Shown here: piece by piece, positions 29,872-41,719 of the stretch | Position numbering within the stretch: the stretch's first letter is position 1 | Layout: each line of letters begins with the position of its first letter | Origin: Mercurialis annua | Lineage: Eukaryota > Streptophyta > Magnoliopsida > Malpighiales > Euphorbiaceae | Direction of reading: 5' to 3' | DNA: 64,000 nt | Assembly: GCF_937616625.2 (NCBI RefSeq) | Contig: NC_065570.1 | Location: 67,731,665 to 67,795,664 of the forward strand | The notes under the pieces: generated by a model | The model's database searches: none | Seen by the model: only the letters and a program-made list of their open reading frames with translations | Told to the model about the DNA's origin: nothing | Made by a program: the position numbers and the translations under genes

Positions 29872-30923
29872 TTTCGATTTATGATATATAGGAGTTCAAA
29901 AACCTAGTTACACCTACTTTTTAGTAGTTGTTGATTACTATTATATATAGCTTTAGAGTATATGTATCTATGACAAATTCTGTTTTCCAACAAAAAAGTT
30001 AAAAAGATGAAATTCCTAATTTCGAGGTCTTGTTCAGTTAGGCTATACAAGGAATCAAAAGATATGTGCAACAGTTTGAAGCTTTGTTAATTCCCTATTC
30101 GAAAGTGCATCCTCTATAGTTCTTTAATAGTCAAGTAGCTCGCAGTGCAGCTACTACACAATCACACTTATGCAAGCTTCAAACTTATGATTGTAAAGCA
30201 ATCCAGCTCTAATGATCCAATAGCAACTGTAAATCAGCTTAAAGTAGCCTGCATAAAAGGATAAAAAAAAAACAGTAAGACATTGAAACATTTACAAGAG
30301 CTAAAAGAAAAAACTAAAGAAACCATCAAATAGTAATATTAACTGCCAATTATGTTCCATCGGAAACAAACTCAAATTTCTTCTTATGAACATATAATGG
30401 CAATAAAATCGAACTGTATGAGTTATTTATATATTTATGCATCTAATATTGTTGAATTTACTTAAAACTTCAAAGTTTGTATAAACCCAAAAACATTATG
30501 ACCACAGAACCCAGAAACGAAATTCCAATCTGGGTTCTTTTGGGATTTTTCCAAAATTGGGTTCTTGATAACGAGTTTAAAGTTATTCTATAGATTTGAA
30601 AAGTTAGAGAGACAAAAAAGCACAAACAGTAAAACATATAGAGAATAAACTAAGCAATTGCAAAAAGATTAATTCAGAAAAGATGGGATATATATGTACC
30701 AGCAAACACAAAGAAGAGGGGTAATTAATTAAAGTAGAGTGTTTTAAAAAAATAATGTCATAAATTAGGGTTAGGGTTAGTGAGATTATTAGTTTGCCTG
30801 AGAGAAGGAATCACCCAGCAAGAAGGGGCAATAGACGGAGCTCGGATGGACAAAAGAGCACGGTGGCAAGCCAACACTAGTAGTAAGGCGTTCAGTTTAA
30901 CGGCGACGTATTACGTTATGTTT

Positions 30924-31394
30924 GGTAATGCCTTAAAAACCCCAACCTTTTAGCCTCTTTTCAATTCTCCCATGACGTTGAAAACTGGTCAATTTTATCC
31001 TATTTTGTATTTTTGTGTTTCAATTATACCCTGAAATATTAAATTGACGTCTTTTTCATTTGGAAAAATTTCAAAAAAAAAATTCATGTCTAGAATATAA
31101 TAATTGTATGTATTTAAATTTTTTAAATTAGTTTTAATTTGATTATAATTTTTAGATAGTTTTTTAAAATAAAGAACTTATTTGTATGTTTTGAATGGAA
31201 ATAAATTTACTTTTAGCCTTAAACTTAGTTAATTGAATGATTTCATTGTTTAGATAAAAAAATTGACAAAAATTGAAAAATTGAGGTATAATTGAAACTA
31301 TAAAATGTGAAATAGGGTACAACTGACCAATTTTCAACGTTAAGATAGGAATAAAAAAACTAAAAAAACAGGGTTTTTTAAAAGTATTAGACCT
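30924..31394. mobile_element. TIR element related to the one at 19196, no clear TSD
   Basis: Shares arm sequence with the 507-bp element in SCPL ('gacgttgaaaactggtcaat' near the left, 'ccaattttcaacgtt' near the right), including 'tgtttcaatt' and 'accctgaaat' blocks. The flanks do not show a matching 9-bp duplication, so it is older or has been rearranged. Confidence 0.6.
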
Positions 31395-31590
31395 ATAATA
31401 TAATAAAAAGTACATTTTTATAATTCAGTTAATAATGTTTTATAAGGTATATTATTATGAATAAATGTCAAAAGAATTTTGTAAAAAATATTTCTAAAAT
31501 ATGCTATTTCAACAAAAATAATATCAGCTTTTTTATAATTGAATTTTACGAAAAATAAATTGAAACATTATGTGCTAAAAACATTTTTTT

Positions 31591-31660
31591 ATATAATTAG
31601 GGAGGGGGGAGCGCTTGTGGGAGGAATTGAACCCACGACCTTAACACTATGTTATAATAA
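31591..31660 (-). mobile_element. tRNA-derived SINE fragment
   Basis: Read on the minus strand it has a B-box-like 'gggttcaattcc' followed by 'cccacaagcgctcccc', the same tail as four other copies in the window. The A-box side is poorly preserved. Confidence 0.55.
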
Positions 31661-32124
31661 TATCTAAATATAATTTATAAATTGCTAAAATAATTGAAGA
31701 GGTAATTGTTTATGGATGTATTTTAACTTTATCATTTATTTTTATTTTTAAAACAATTACCAAATAAATTTAAATTAATAAATATTCACTAAAACTACTA
31801 ATTTTACAAAAAAAAATATAAATAGTATATATACATGTATTAATAAAAATAGCATAGTTTTGCAATTCAATTTTTTATCAGCTCGGTTAACTAAAGAAGA
31901 ACAATCAATCAAAGTCAAATTTATTTGCATATTTTAAACTAATTTTATTTAATTATTTTAACTAAATAAAAATAATTTTTAATTTGATTTGATTCAAATC
32001 AATTGTTTAGCTTGGCTTTCACTAAACCCTACGGGGCACTGTAAAAACTACAGGTAGCAATATATTGATTAGATTCGCCAACTCATCCGTCCAATAAAAT
32101 ATCCATCAAACTCGTTGATAAATT

Positions 32125-32510
32125 AAAGGAATAAATCCATAAAAAAATGACCATCATTGCACGTTTTTTTTTATTTTAATCACGTTCTTTAAAACGTGTC
32201 ATATAAATTTATCACCTTTTATTTTTTTACAAATCTATCACCTGTGTAAAAATCTTGTGTCTTCTACTTTCTAAATAAATGCCCTAATCTTAGCAATGTC
32301 CTAATTTAAATAAAAAAACATATTCCTCTTTCTATATTCTTGTCAATTCCAGTTGTCGAGTTATCAAAAATACACCGAAATTTCATATCGGTTGTAAATT
32401 CGTAAAAAAATGAAAGGTGGTGATTTTATATGACAAACTCTTAAAGCACGTAATTAACATAAAAAAACGCGTAAAGATTGTGATTTTATACGGAATTTAA
32501 ATTAATTTGG
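32125..32510. mobile_element. Degenerate inverted-repeat element
   Basis: The left arm contains 'cgtgtcatataaatttatcacc' type sequence and the right arm its imperfect inverse ('ggtggtgattttatatgac'). Ends are unclear; 7 of 9 flanking bases match at best. Confidence 0.4.
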
Positions 32511-32789
32511 TTAAATATTCAAGTCAAACAATATGCATCTTTTAAGCGTGGGTTAAACATTAAAGTAAGATAATAGATCACTAAAATGTTACTTGCCATT
32601 CACATCATTCACGTCGTCCACGTTAGATACATTGCGTGCAGACCTTGTCATCATGACAGAATGATGTTGCATCCCGACGTTTCTAAGGCTTGTAACCTTC
32701 TCTTGCAAATTTAAAGTCATTCTCCATAAAATCTACATAACAATCCAACATATTATCTTCATCGAGGATAAAACTCTATACCTCTAGGC

Positions 32790-33480
32790 AAGCCCGACCT
32801 TAGGCATAGGCCACTAAAGCCGATGCTTAGGGCCTCTAATTTTGAAGGGCCCCATATAAATATGGGGTCCTTCAAAAAATATTAAATATTTTAAAATATA
32901 TATCTAAAATTATTAAAATGTGTAGTTATTGAAATTTTTAGTGATATGTATTCAACTTTTTATTTTAAAAATTAATTATATACTCTAATAATTAAAGTTT
33001 TAAATTTTAAAGGGCCCCACATTTATCTTGGGGCCTTAAATATATATATATATATATCGGCCCTAATAATATAAATTATAAGTTTAATTTTAAAAAATTA
33101 AATAGACCTCTTAATAATACATATAGTTTCTGGCTAATACCAATTAAAATAATATTTAATTTATATATTTTCATCATCTAGGGCCTAATTTATATTTATT
33201 TATCTATTTAATAAAAAACAGATATGTATATGTTTTATTTTAATTCTTTATAAAAAAAAGTTTTTTCATCTTTTTTCAAATGTACTTTTAAAAATTTACC
33301 AATGATATATTAAAAATATATTCTTATAAAAATAAAAAGTGAAAAATGAACGTATTTTTATGAAAAAGTAAAGTAAACTTTTTTATAAATACTTTGATGA
33401 AAGTAGATATTTTGATAAGTAGTCCAAAAAGGTCGCCTAGGGCCTCATCTCGTCTAAGATTGGCCCTTCCTCTAGAGTCT
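32790..33480. repeat. Degenerate inverted repeat rich in GGGCC blocks
   Basis: Several 'agggccccat' and 'ggggcctt' blocks lie between imperfect inverted ends ('ctctaggcaagcccgacctt' left; 'gattggcccttcctctagag' right). The layout suggests an old DNA transposon, superfamily undetermined. A (TA)n run lies at about 33040-33057. Confidence 0.35.
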
Positions 33481-33789
33481 TGGACTTTCCTCCTAACCAA
33501 TTGAGTTAGGAGGTCATTGGTTACTTTAAATTTAAAGTTTAATATTTTTGATGTAAAAATAAATCAAAGATTTTTTAATAAAAAAAGTTAGTGACTAATA
33601 TATATGAATTTGATCCAAAATTAAAAGCGTAGTAAAAATTTAGTTTAAAAGAGTATGGCTAGGGTTAAGAATATGACTAGAGTTTATTGAGAGGAAGAAT
33701 GAGAGACAGATAAACCACATGACCATTTTTTTTTATTGGAAAGATATAAATCTTCATTGATGAGATCGACTAAAAATTCTCTCATCTCG

Positions 33790-34060
33790 AAGGGCTTTCT
33801 ATAACTACTAAATGTACCACCCAATTACAATCTCGTTTAAGATAATTACAAGTAGTAGAATTCCTATTTGAGCATAAGTTCCTGCAGTTTTGAACAATAA
33901 CTTCACAGCCATCTCAAACTTTGAGTTAAGGTTCATTGCGTCTATAATCACCTTAGCATCTCTTTCAAATATAGGATTTGTTATATTGAGCCTTGAAGCC
34001 AAAAGGATCGCTTCCCTTTAGTGCTAGAGCTATTCATTAAAGTTTCATATTTATCTCTTC
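33790..34060 (-). pseudogene. LINE-type RNase H (RVT_3-like) relic with frameshifts
   Basis: On the minus strand one frame reads ASRLNITNPIFERDAKVIIDAMN, which resembles the RNase H-like domain of plant LINE elements around the (E/S)DAK..VDAI motif. Upstream, ALAL lies in another frame. Downstream, NYLKRDCNWVVHL (resembling FV.R..N..AH) lies in a third, so at least two frameshifts separate the pieces. It is a dead fragment; no reverse transcriptase is seen nearby. Confidence 0.6.
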
Positions 34061-34524
34061 AATTTTCCACATTTAAAACATTCACATTTAAATTTTTATT
34101 GAAAGAATAATTTCAGTTAAACAAAATTAAAACTTAAGATACAATTAAAAGTTTACGAAGAGAGAGGGAGTTTTTATCTTTAAGTAAAGGTGGATGATAC
34201 ATGAGGATCAGCTCCAATTTGTCCGTAAAGGGAATGCAAAAAAAAGACTTTAATTTAGTACCAAGAAGGTGCAAGGAAGTATCTCATTGTCTTTTTCAGC
34301 TTTTAATAAATATTTTTTCTCTTATAAAATAATTTAAAACAAATATTTTAAAAACTTTAATTTAGTACACAAAGTAAGTTAATTTATAAAAGTATCACAT
34401 TTAATTTTATTTGCTATAATAATAAAATTTTTATGTTTTATCTTATTTTTAATATGTTCAAATTCAATTGATAATATATACTATATAATAATTAAGCATT
34501 CAAATAATAAATAATTATATATAT

Positions 34525-34555
34525 TAATTATTATTATTATTATTATTATTATTAT
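34525..34555 (+). repeat. (ATT)n microsatellite
   Basis: About ten uninterrupted ATT units just upstream of the TIR element at 34588. Confidence 0.9.
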
Positions 34556-34587
34556 GCCTTTTAACTTGGAATGTATCAAATATTAAA

Positions 34588-34968
34588 GGCCTAATTACTT
34601 AAAAACCACTCACCTTATAACTTTTTTTCATTTATACCACGACTTAGGAAAATTTTCAATTGTACCCTATTTTCGATTTTTATGTTTTGTTTGTACCCCA
34701 AGAATAAATTTTTTGATTATTTAATTAATTTAAAGATGAAAATATTAAAAATAAGATACATAAATGATTAACATTAACGTTTTATTAGAATATAGGTTAA
34801 AAATAAAGGACTAATTTAAACTCTTTTTCAAAAGAAAATAGATCAATTCAACTCATTAGATAGAGATGAAACATAAAAATTAAAAATAGGATACAATTGA
34901 AATTTTTCCTATGTCATGATATAAATAAAAAAAAGTTATAAAATGGGTGGGTTTTTAATAATTAAGCC
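34588..34968. mobile_element. TIR element, 381 bp, near-perfect 9-bp TSD (family shared with 37536)
   Basis: Flanks are AATATTAAA (34579-34587) and AAGATTAAA (34969-34977), 8 of 9 identical. The left arm includes 'ttacttaaaaaccactcacc' and 'tttataccacgac'; the right arm inverts them. A close relative sits at 37536-37905. Confidence 0.75.
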
Positions 34969-35283
34969 AAGATTAAATTGTCTGAATCACTACCACCAAA
35001 ATTGGACCTACACTGTGTCCAAGTACATGGACTTTTTTTTTTTTTCGGTATCCAAGTGCATGGACTTGCATCCCAAGTTTGTAAGCACTCCACAGTTTGT
35101 ATTCCCATGTTTAGCATTTTTCCACGAAAGTTACCACCGTGAAGTTCCTCTTGTAGTCAAGTGGAGGAAAAAAAAAGGGCAAATTATTTTCAAGTTTCTC
35201 ATATTTGTCCTGATTATTAATTTTGTCATTTTTTTCAAAAAATTATCTTTCATATATTTTTGTTTAATTTTTTTAATAATTTA

Positions 35284-35374
35284 AGAAGGGAAAACACTTA
35301 TAGAAGGAATCGAACGCACGACCTAGCAGTTTACTGCTTAACGCTTATATCATTTGAGTTATAACTCATTGGTT
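35284..35374 (-). mobile_element. tRNA-derived SINE copy with A and B box
   Basis: Minus-strand reading gives 'gagttataactcaaatgat' (A-box region), then 'gcgttcgattcc' (B-box), then a short 'ttctataagtgtttt' tail. Same family as 31591, 54962, 56672 and 63744. Confidence 0.65.
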
Positions 35375-35683
35375 GTATTTTTGTTTAATTTTGATATGAG
35401 TTAACTAAATCATATAAATATAATTAAAAAATATTAAAATTTAATATAATTTTAAACTTATTATATATATATAAATAAAAATTATATTATTATAAAATTT
35501 TATAACTTAATTATCTCAATTTACTTTTTTTAAATTTATTAACATTTTAATTTTTAAAAAAACTTTTTTTTTATTTTTTTTATTTTTTAGTTTTAAAAGG
35601 ATTTTACTATTCGCTTGCCCCCTATTTACTAGGTACTGTCCATAAAAATTATCATTTTGCCCTTTAACTTAAAAAAAAAAAAG

Positions 35684-35890
35684 AAACGTCCCCGAATGTC
35701 CCTAGGGGACGTTCCCCTTCTGGAGAAACGTCCCTAGGTGACGTTCCCCTTCTGGAGAAACGTCCCTAAGAAGGGGAACGTAAACGTCCCTAAGAAGGGG
35801 AACGTCCCTCGGTGACGTTCCCCTTGTAGAGAAACGTCCCTAGGGGACGTTTTCCCGTCTGGGCCGACGCGATCCCACGACGTCGGCTTA
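35684..35890. repeat. GC-rich palindrome array (ACGTCCC units)
   Basis: About 200 bp of alternating forward and inverted copies of a core like 'aacgtccctaggggacgtt', spaced by 'ccccttctggag'. A final hairpin, 'gccgacgcgatcccacgacgtcggc', follows. It stands out from very AT-rich surroundings. No outer TIRs or TSD were identified. Confidence 0.75.
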
Positions 35891-36229
35891 TAAAATAATT
35901 AAAAATAATTAAAAAACGTAAAGACAGTAGAAACAAATTAACGATCACTTACTGGAGGTTTCCGTCCTCTATCTCGGCTAGATTCCAACATTTGTACTGC
36001 ATATTGTAATATCCGTTCGTCGGGTTTGAATGAGTTGAGAGAATTTGAATATGATTTTTTTAATTTTGCAATAGGTTATGCGAAAACGAGGTGGACGTCG
36101 AGACAGAAGAAGCGCGAAGACTGGAAAAGGAGAATAGAGAAAGAAAAATACTTCAGAGGGAGAGAAATAGAGAGAGAAAAAAAATTGAGAGGGAGAGAAG
36201 TAGAGAAAGGAAAATTTAAGAGGGAAATA

Positions 36230-36858
36230 CAGTCGACCCTCTGATAATTAATACACATGGTGGATCAAAAATTTATTAATTATTAGAATTATTAATTTAT
36301 TGAGTTTATATAAAAAAAATTATAAAAAATATTTTAAAGCATCTAAATTAATAGACCTAATATTAATATTATATTATAAAAAAACTAACTAAATACACTT
36401 TACAATCACTCAATTTAAAAGAAATAATTTTATATTCAATTTAAGAGATATCAATTGATATCAAACTAAAAAATAATTATTAAAAAGTTGTATTCATAAA
36501 GTAAAATAATTTTTAATATTTTTTATACTAGAAATACTTTAATTACTTTAATTTGTTTATCTAATAACTTATTTTAAAATTTCTCAAAAGAATAAGAAAG
36601 TCATAATTTGATGGTATTTTAACTTCTACTTTATGAATTAAGGTTAGTATTGCCTCAAATAAATCATCAATTGTTATATATTTTTTTTAAAAAATCTCTC
36701 TAATAATTAATATTCATGTAGAATATATTTAAATTTTATTAATTATTAAATAATAGAATTATTAATTATCCGACGTGGAACGAAGTTGGTTCTCTCAATT
36801 TTCTATTAATTATTAGAATTATTAATTTATAGAATATTAACTATTAGAGGGTCGACTG
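36230..36858. mobile_element. Emigrant/pogo-like MITE, 629 bp, TA target duplication
   Basis: Ends CAGTCGACCCTCTGATAATT and the inverse of CAGTCGACCCTCTAATAGTT, each flanked by TA. This resembles Emigrant/Lemi1 (pogo, Tc1-mariner) termini, which start CAGT and carry a CCTCT..AATTAAT run. The interior is AT-rich with no ORF. Confidence 0.8.
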
Positions 36859-37387
36859 TAAGTAGAAAAAAAAGAAAGAATTTGTGAAAGAGATAATAGT
36901 ATGACAACTATGATAAAATAACCTAAAATGAGTTGAGCCCTTCATATAAAGTATGTATTTTTAAAAATAAGGTTTTAAATTAGACAGAGAGTAAAATAAA
37001 AAAAAAATGAAATTAAATTTTAAATTATATAAAAATTTCATTATTAATTATTAATTTATAATTAAGAGTATATGAGTAACCAATACCCAAACTATTTGTT
37101 ACATATTTTTTGGAAAACTTGTACCTTTTGGAATGGAAACATTTTCGCATACCAAAGTAGCAGTTTTTTTAAATCAAATAGTTTACTTCTATTTGTTTTG
37201 ATAATTGGCATAAGGGAAGGTTTGTGGACGATTTGAAATTACAATTTAATACTTTATTTATACCATTTGAAATATAACTCATTGATTAATTAAATAGTTT
37301 ATTAGTATTGGAGTTTATGTCAAATTAGCAGAAACGCATCTCTAATTAAGTAATTAATGTAACTATTTAACTAAAAAAAAAGTAGGA

Positions 37388-38398
37388 GGTGTTTGGTTCA
37401 GTTTTTTGGTAGAATTTTTAGCTTTTTCTTTTCAAAAAACTTTACTAAAACGTTTGGTGAGATTATTTTAGGAGCTTTTTGAACCTCCAACAGCTGCTGT
37501 TTGAAAAGTTTAATTGTTACTGTTTATATATAAAAGGCCTTATTACTTAAAAACCACTCACCTTGTAACTTTTTTTCATTTATACCACGACCTAGAAATT
37601 TTTTCATTTGTACCATATTTTCGATTTTTATGTTTCGTTTGTACCCCAAGAGTAATTTTTTTGATAATTTAATTAATTTTATTAAAAACAAGATACATAA
37701 ATGATTAAATTAACGTTTTATTAGAATATAGGTTAAAAATGAAGGACTAATTTAAACTTTTTTTCAAAAGAAAATAGGTCAATTCAACTCATTAAGGTAA
37801 AGATGAAACATAAAAATAAAAAATAGGTTACAATTGAAAATTTCCCTAGGTCATGGTATAAATGAAAAAAAATTACAAGGTGGGTGGTTTTTAAGTAATT
37901 AAGCCTATATAAAATGACTATAAAGGCATATTTTTGTATTTATTTATCAATTTATATATATATTATATTATATAATATTCAATATAAATATTAAAAATTA
38001 TTTTTTTTATAAGACGGATCGTTTAGTTTAAACTTATTGATATATTTTTTGATATATTTATGATTTATTTTAAAAATAATTAAGTTATAGTTTTGTTAAT
38101 ATAAATAAATAATATTAGATAATTTATAAACAATTAGAGTATTTAAAAATAATTTAAAAAATTTTATATATTAAAAAATAATATATCCTAGTAGGGGTAA
38201 TTTTGTCTAAATAATTAGAAATATTGAAAAAACCATCAGTTGTTGGCGAAAAACTTTAAAATGTAGCTTTTCAAAAAGCAGCTGTTGGAGGTTCAAAAAA
38301 CTCCAAAAAACTTTTAAAAAAATATCATCAAACACTTTAGTAGTGCTTCTTGAAAAGCAAAAACTAAAATCTCCACCAAAAAAATGAACCAAACACCC
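37388..38398. mobile_element. TIR element with ggtgtttggttca ends, interrupted by a nested MITE
   Basis: Left end 'ggtgtttggttcagtttttt' and right end the inverse of 'gggtgtttggttcatttttt'. The inner arms also pair ('gaacctccaacagctgctg' left; 'cagctgttggaggttc' right). The 370-bp element at 37536 is inserted in its interior. No clear TSD, so the superfamily is left open. Confidence 0.65.
37536..37905. mobile_element. TIR element, 370 bp, perfect 9-bp TSD, nested
   Basis: Perfect TATATAAAA repeats at 37527-37535 and 37906-37914. Arms: 'ttacttaaaaaccactcacc' left, and 'gggtggtttttaagtaatta' (its inverse) right. Same family as the element at 34588. It lies within the older element at 37388. 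Confidence 0.85.
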
Positions 38399-39829
38399 AT
38401 TTAGTATTTTGTTGGTTCTTGATGGACCCGTCAGTAAGGCGTCGTGCATTCATACTGATGCAAAATATTTTAAAATGATAGACTAAAAAATAATTGATAA
38501 TATGTAATTATTTTATTTTATACTAAATAAAATATTAATAATATACATTAATATGCTAAATTATAAGTCGCGTGTGAATTACATATACCATTGATATCTA
38601 GATGTAAAGTGTTAATGGAGGGAGAAATTTTTTTATTCCAAAATAAATACTTTTAATTTCTTAATAATTGATAACGTTTTCTTGATGAATAATATCTAAT
38701 AACTTAATTCAAGGTTTTAATTAATTGTAACATCAAATTATTTATTTAATTATTAAAACTATAATACAATTGAAATAAGAAAAGTAGTGAATTTGATTTA
38801 AATACGCGTATGAATTTAATAATAAAATATATTAAACATATTTTATATGCAATTTTTGATTTTTTCTTGAATATTTTAAAATTTATATTTTAGTTTTAAG
38901 TATATATTTTGAAATGTCTTTGTTTTTCCATTTAGTCCGAGTATTTGTTAAAAGTGACAATGCAATTAGTAAATTTTGCTAAAAATAGTAATCATTGTTG
39001 TAGAACTTATGAAAACAGTTTTAATTTAATTATGGTACACCAAATTTATGATCAAATCATTGTTCACTTATTAACAAAATTAGACATTGTTCACAAAATA
39101 ATAAGTAGTATGAAAGTCATTTTTTGTTTTTTTTATTAAATTTGTTTTTAGTGAAATTAAGGAAAGTTTTTTTGTGTCAACCAAACAATTTTTCTCAATG
39201 TCGAACTTATTATGACTCCGGCTCTTGATTCTAGGACATGATGCCTCAAAATTACCATGATTTTATGAATTAAATTAATTATATTAGTATAGTACTATAT
39301 TTGTAATACTATATATTGATAAAAATGTATAGTGTTTAAAAAAATATAATGTAACATTATAAAACCTTTGAAGAATAAATTGAATTATAACTTAAATACA
39401 GCTCATCCTCTAAGTATTAGTAGTATTTTTGATAACATTTGTACTAATTTTTAGTTTGTTAATCTTATGATATTTAGATATATAATAAATTACATATAAC
39501 TATAGGTCAATAAATTATAAAAAAGTTAGATAATATTTTTAGCTAGTCTTGTATCGGCACAGTACCACAAAGTCATAATATTTTTGATATATTTCAATTT
39601 TTTTAATTAATTTTATAATATAAAAGGTTTTAAAATAAAATAAAATTTATAGATTATAAAAATATAAGAATTATAAAATTAAAAGTTTATGAATTTAAAT
39701 TAAATTAAATTAGTTTAATGGTAACTTTTAAAAATATAAAAATATAAAATTAAATTAAATTAAATAAGTAAGTTAAATAAAGAGAAAATTTTCTATAGTA
39801 CACTATATTGTATTTTATTTTCATATTTA

Positions 39830-40500
39830 TATTATTTTTAAACATATTTACAAGTCGTACCTTTTTTTTTTCAAAAATACCTTCTTTTTAAGAAATTTTA
39901 AAATATATTTTTTCACTTTTTAATGATTTATGCTCTTTTTTATAGACTTTTTTCTAACATTTTTTTTATCGCATTTTTAATGTAACTATAATATTTTATA
40001 GTATATCTATAGCATTTTTTCAGTGTAACTTTAGCGTTTTTATAGTGTATATATAATATTTTTATAGTGTAATAATTACACTGAAAATATATCATAAATA
40101 CTGCAAAAACTCCAGAAAAATATAGATACACTAGAAAAATACCAGAAATACACTATAACGTAAATACACCATAAAAATACTGTAAATACACCATAAAAAT
40201 ACTGCAAATACACTATAAATTAATTTATTTTTACAAAATCAGCAGCATCAAAATAAAAGAACAAATCTATGAATACGAGAAGCCAAAATAATTATATGAA
40301 CAATAGAAGAAATTTATAAATAAAAAAATAATAGATCTACAATAGTCTCTTTATAAAAAATCTAAATTATCACAAAAAATCAAAAAAATTACAAAAAAAT
40401 TTAAAAACGATATCGAGTAATTCATCGGAAGAAGCTCGGCGATGAGATGAAAAATATGTAAATAAATATGGAAAAAAAGGTATTTTAAAAATAATGTCTT
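39830..40500. repeat. AT-rich foldback region with 22-bp tandem units
   Basis: The two halves are loosely inverse: 'tttttatagtgta' and 'aacatatttacaag' blocks left, 'tacactgaaaata' and 'aatatgtaaataaa' right. At 40161-40204 there are two tandem copies of a 22-bp unit 'taaatacaccataaaaatac(tg)'. No ORF of note. Confidence 0.4.
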
Positions 40501-41719
40501 AAATAAATAAAAGTTAAAGTTAAAATAATAAATAATTCAAAAACTCATAAAAACTATGTTATTTTATAAGAATTTTGCTAATACTTAATAAATAAGATAA
40601 AAATACAAATTATTTAATTTAAAATAATAGTATACTAACTTTCTTTAAAAACTCCTAGAATGCGAGGGAGTCCACGGCACTCCTTATTTACTTCTTTACG
40701 AAAGTCCAAGTACAACAAGGAGTCTGATCATAAAAAAAAAAAAAGCACAAGAAGGAGAACACTAAATAAACATGGAGAAGAAGACTAAATAAAAATTTAA
40801 CTATAAAAACAAAAATCACTATAAAAAAGATAATCAATAAGTAAATTGTAATGATATAAAAAGCTGTATTTTTTCCTTTTCTTGTTCGAGTTTTCAACTG
40901 CTATAAACACACAACATAGACACACAGACCTCGTCTGCTTCCTGCAGGTGCTTGCTTCTCAAATAAGCTTCTCTACCATTTTTCTTTCTTTTTTTTGTTT
41001 ATTTTTTTAATCCAACAGCACCAATTTTATTTATATTCTAACCCTCAAGAGAAAAATTTAGATTACAGAACAAGAACATTATAAAAAATTAAGAAGAAAA
41101 TTAAAAGACGTTTCGTGGAGATAACCTTTTTTTTTAGATTTGTCTCATCTTATCTTCACGTAATTGCTTTCTGTTTTCTTTCTCTCTCTGTTCAAGTTTC
41201 GCTGTTAAAATTGTGAACGAAGCTGCCTATTTTTATTAATTTGGGTTTGATTTTTAGGATTTTTCTGAAAAATCCTAAAAGCGCAATCGGGGGTTTTGGG
41301 GGATGATTTTCGTGTGTGTTTTGTGATTTGGTGATTCTGATAGTGGGTCGGTGTTGCTTTAGGGTTTTATTCACATTTTTGCTGGTGGGTCTGCTGTTGG
41401 GAATTGGTGGTTTTTTCTAAGGGATTGGAAAGTTGGAAGCTTTTTTGGATAAATGTTTGGTGGGTGTCTGTTTTTCTCATGGTGAATTTTTAGCAATTGG
41501 TATCTTGTTGATTCAGTTCTCGGTCGGTTTCAGGCAAAGTTGGCTGTTTTACTGGGTAAGTACCTTGGATTGAAGCTCTTAAAGAAGGTAAGCCTTCCAT
41601 TGGTTTTAATACAAATTTAGTGGGAAGTGTTTTTAATTATATTCTGGGCTTGATTGGGCAAAGTAACTGTAGATTTTAGCTCAAGGTCTTTGTTGGGGAA
41701 TTCTGCTCCCAAAGATAAG

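Larger units (their letters stand above)
29872..41719. other. 12-kb transposon-rich spacer between divergent genes
   Basis: Separates the cap methyltransferase 5' end from the ATG11 start. It contains both leaders and promoters plus TIR elements, SINE pieces, a LINE-type RNase H relic, a palindrome array, a nested insertion, simple repeats and very AT-rich filler. No intact gene is seen. The ATG11 leader probably starts near 40.9-41.1 kb, and a 5' UTR intron is possible (gtaagt at about 41555). Confidence 0.6.

Noticed and set aside
31591..31660. tRNA gene suggested by a B-box-like motif (also at 35284, 54962, 56672 and 63744)
   Set aside because: No acceptor stem or anticodon arm can be drawn and the same tail recurs in all copies, so these are SINEs.
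35930..36020. Minus-strand frame reading DERILQYAVQMLESSRDRGRKPP followed by a donor-like site
   Set aside because: Suggestive of a transposon-borne exon, but too short and without a recognisable family or neighbouring exons.
36026..36244. 72-codon Arg/Glu/Lys-rich ORF
   Set aside because: Low-complexity 'gagag' repeat running into the Emigrant-like TIR; no start context, no homologue recognised.
41654..41719. Longer N-terminus for ATG11
   Set aside because: The extension begins at TTG, not ATG, and the family N-terminus matches the ATG at 41720.
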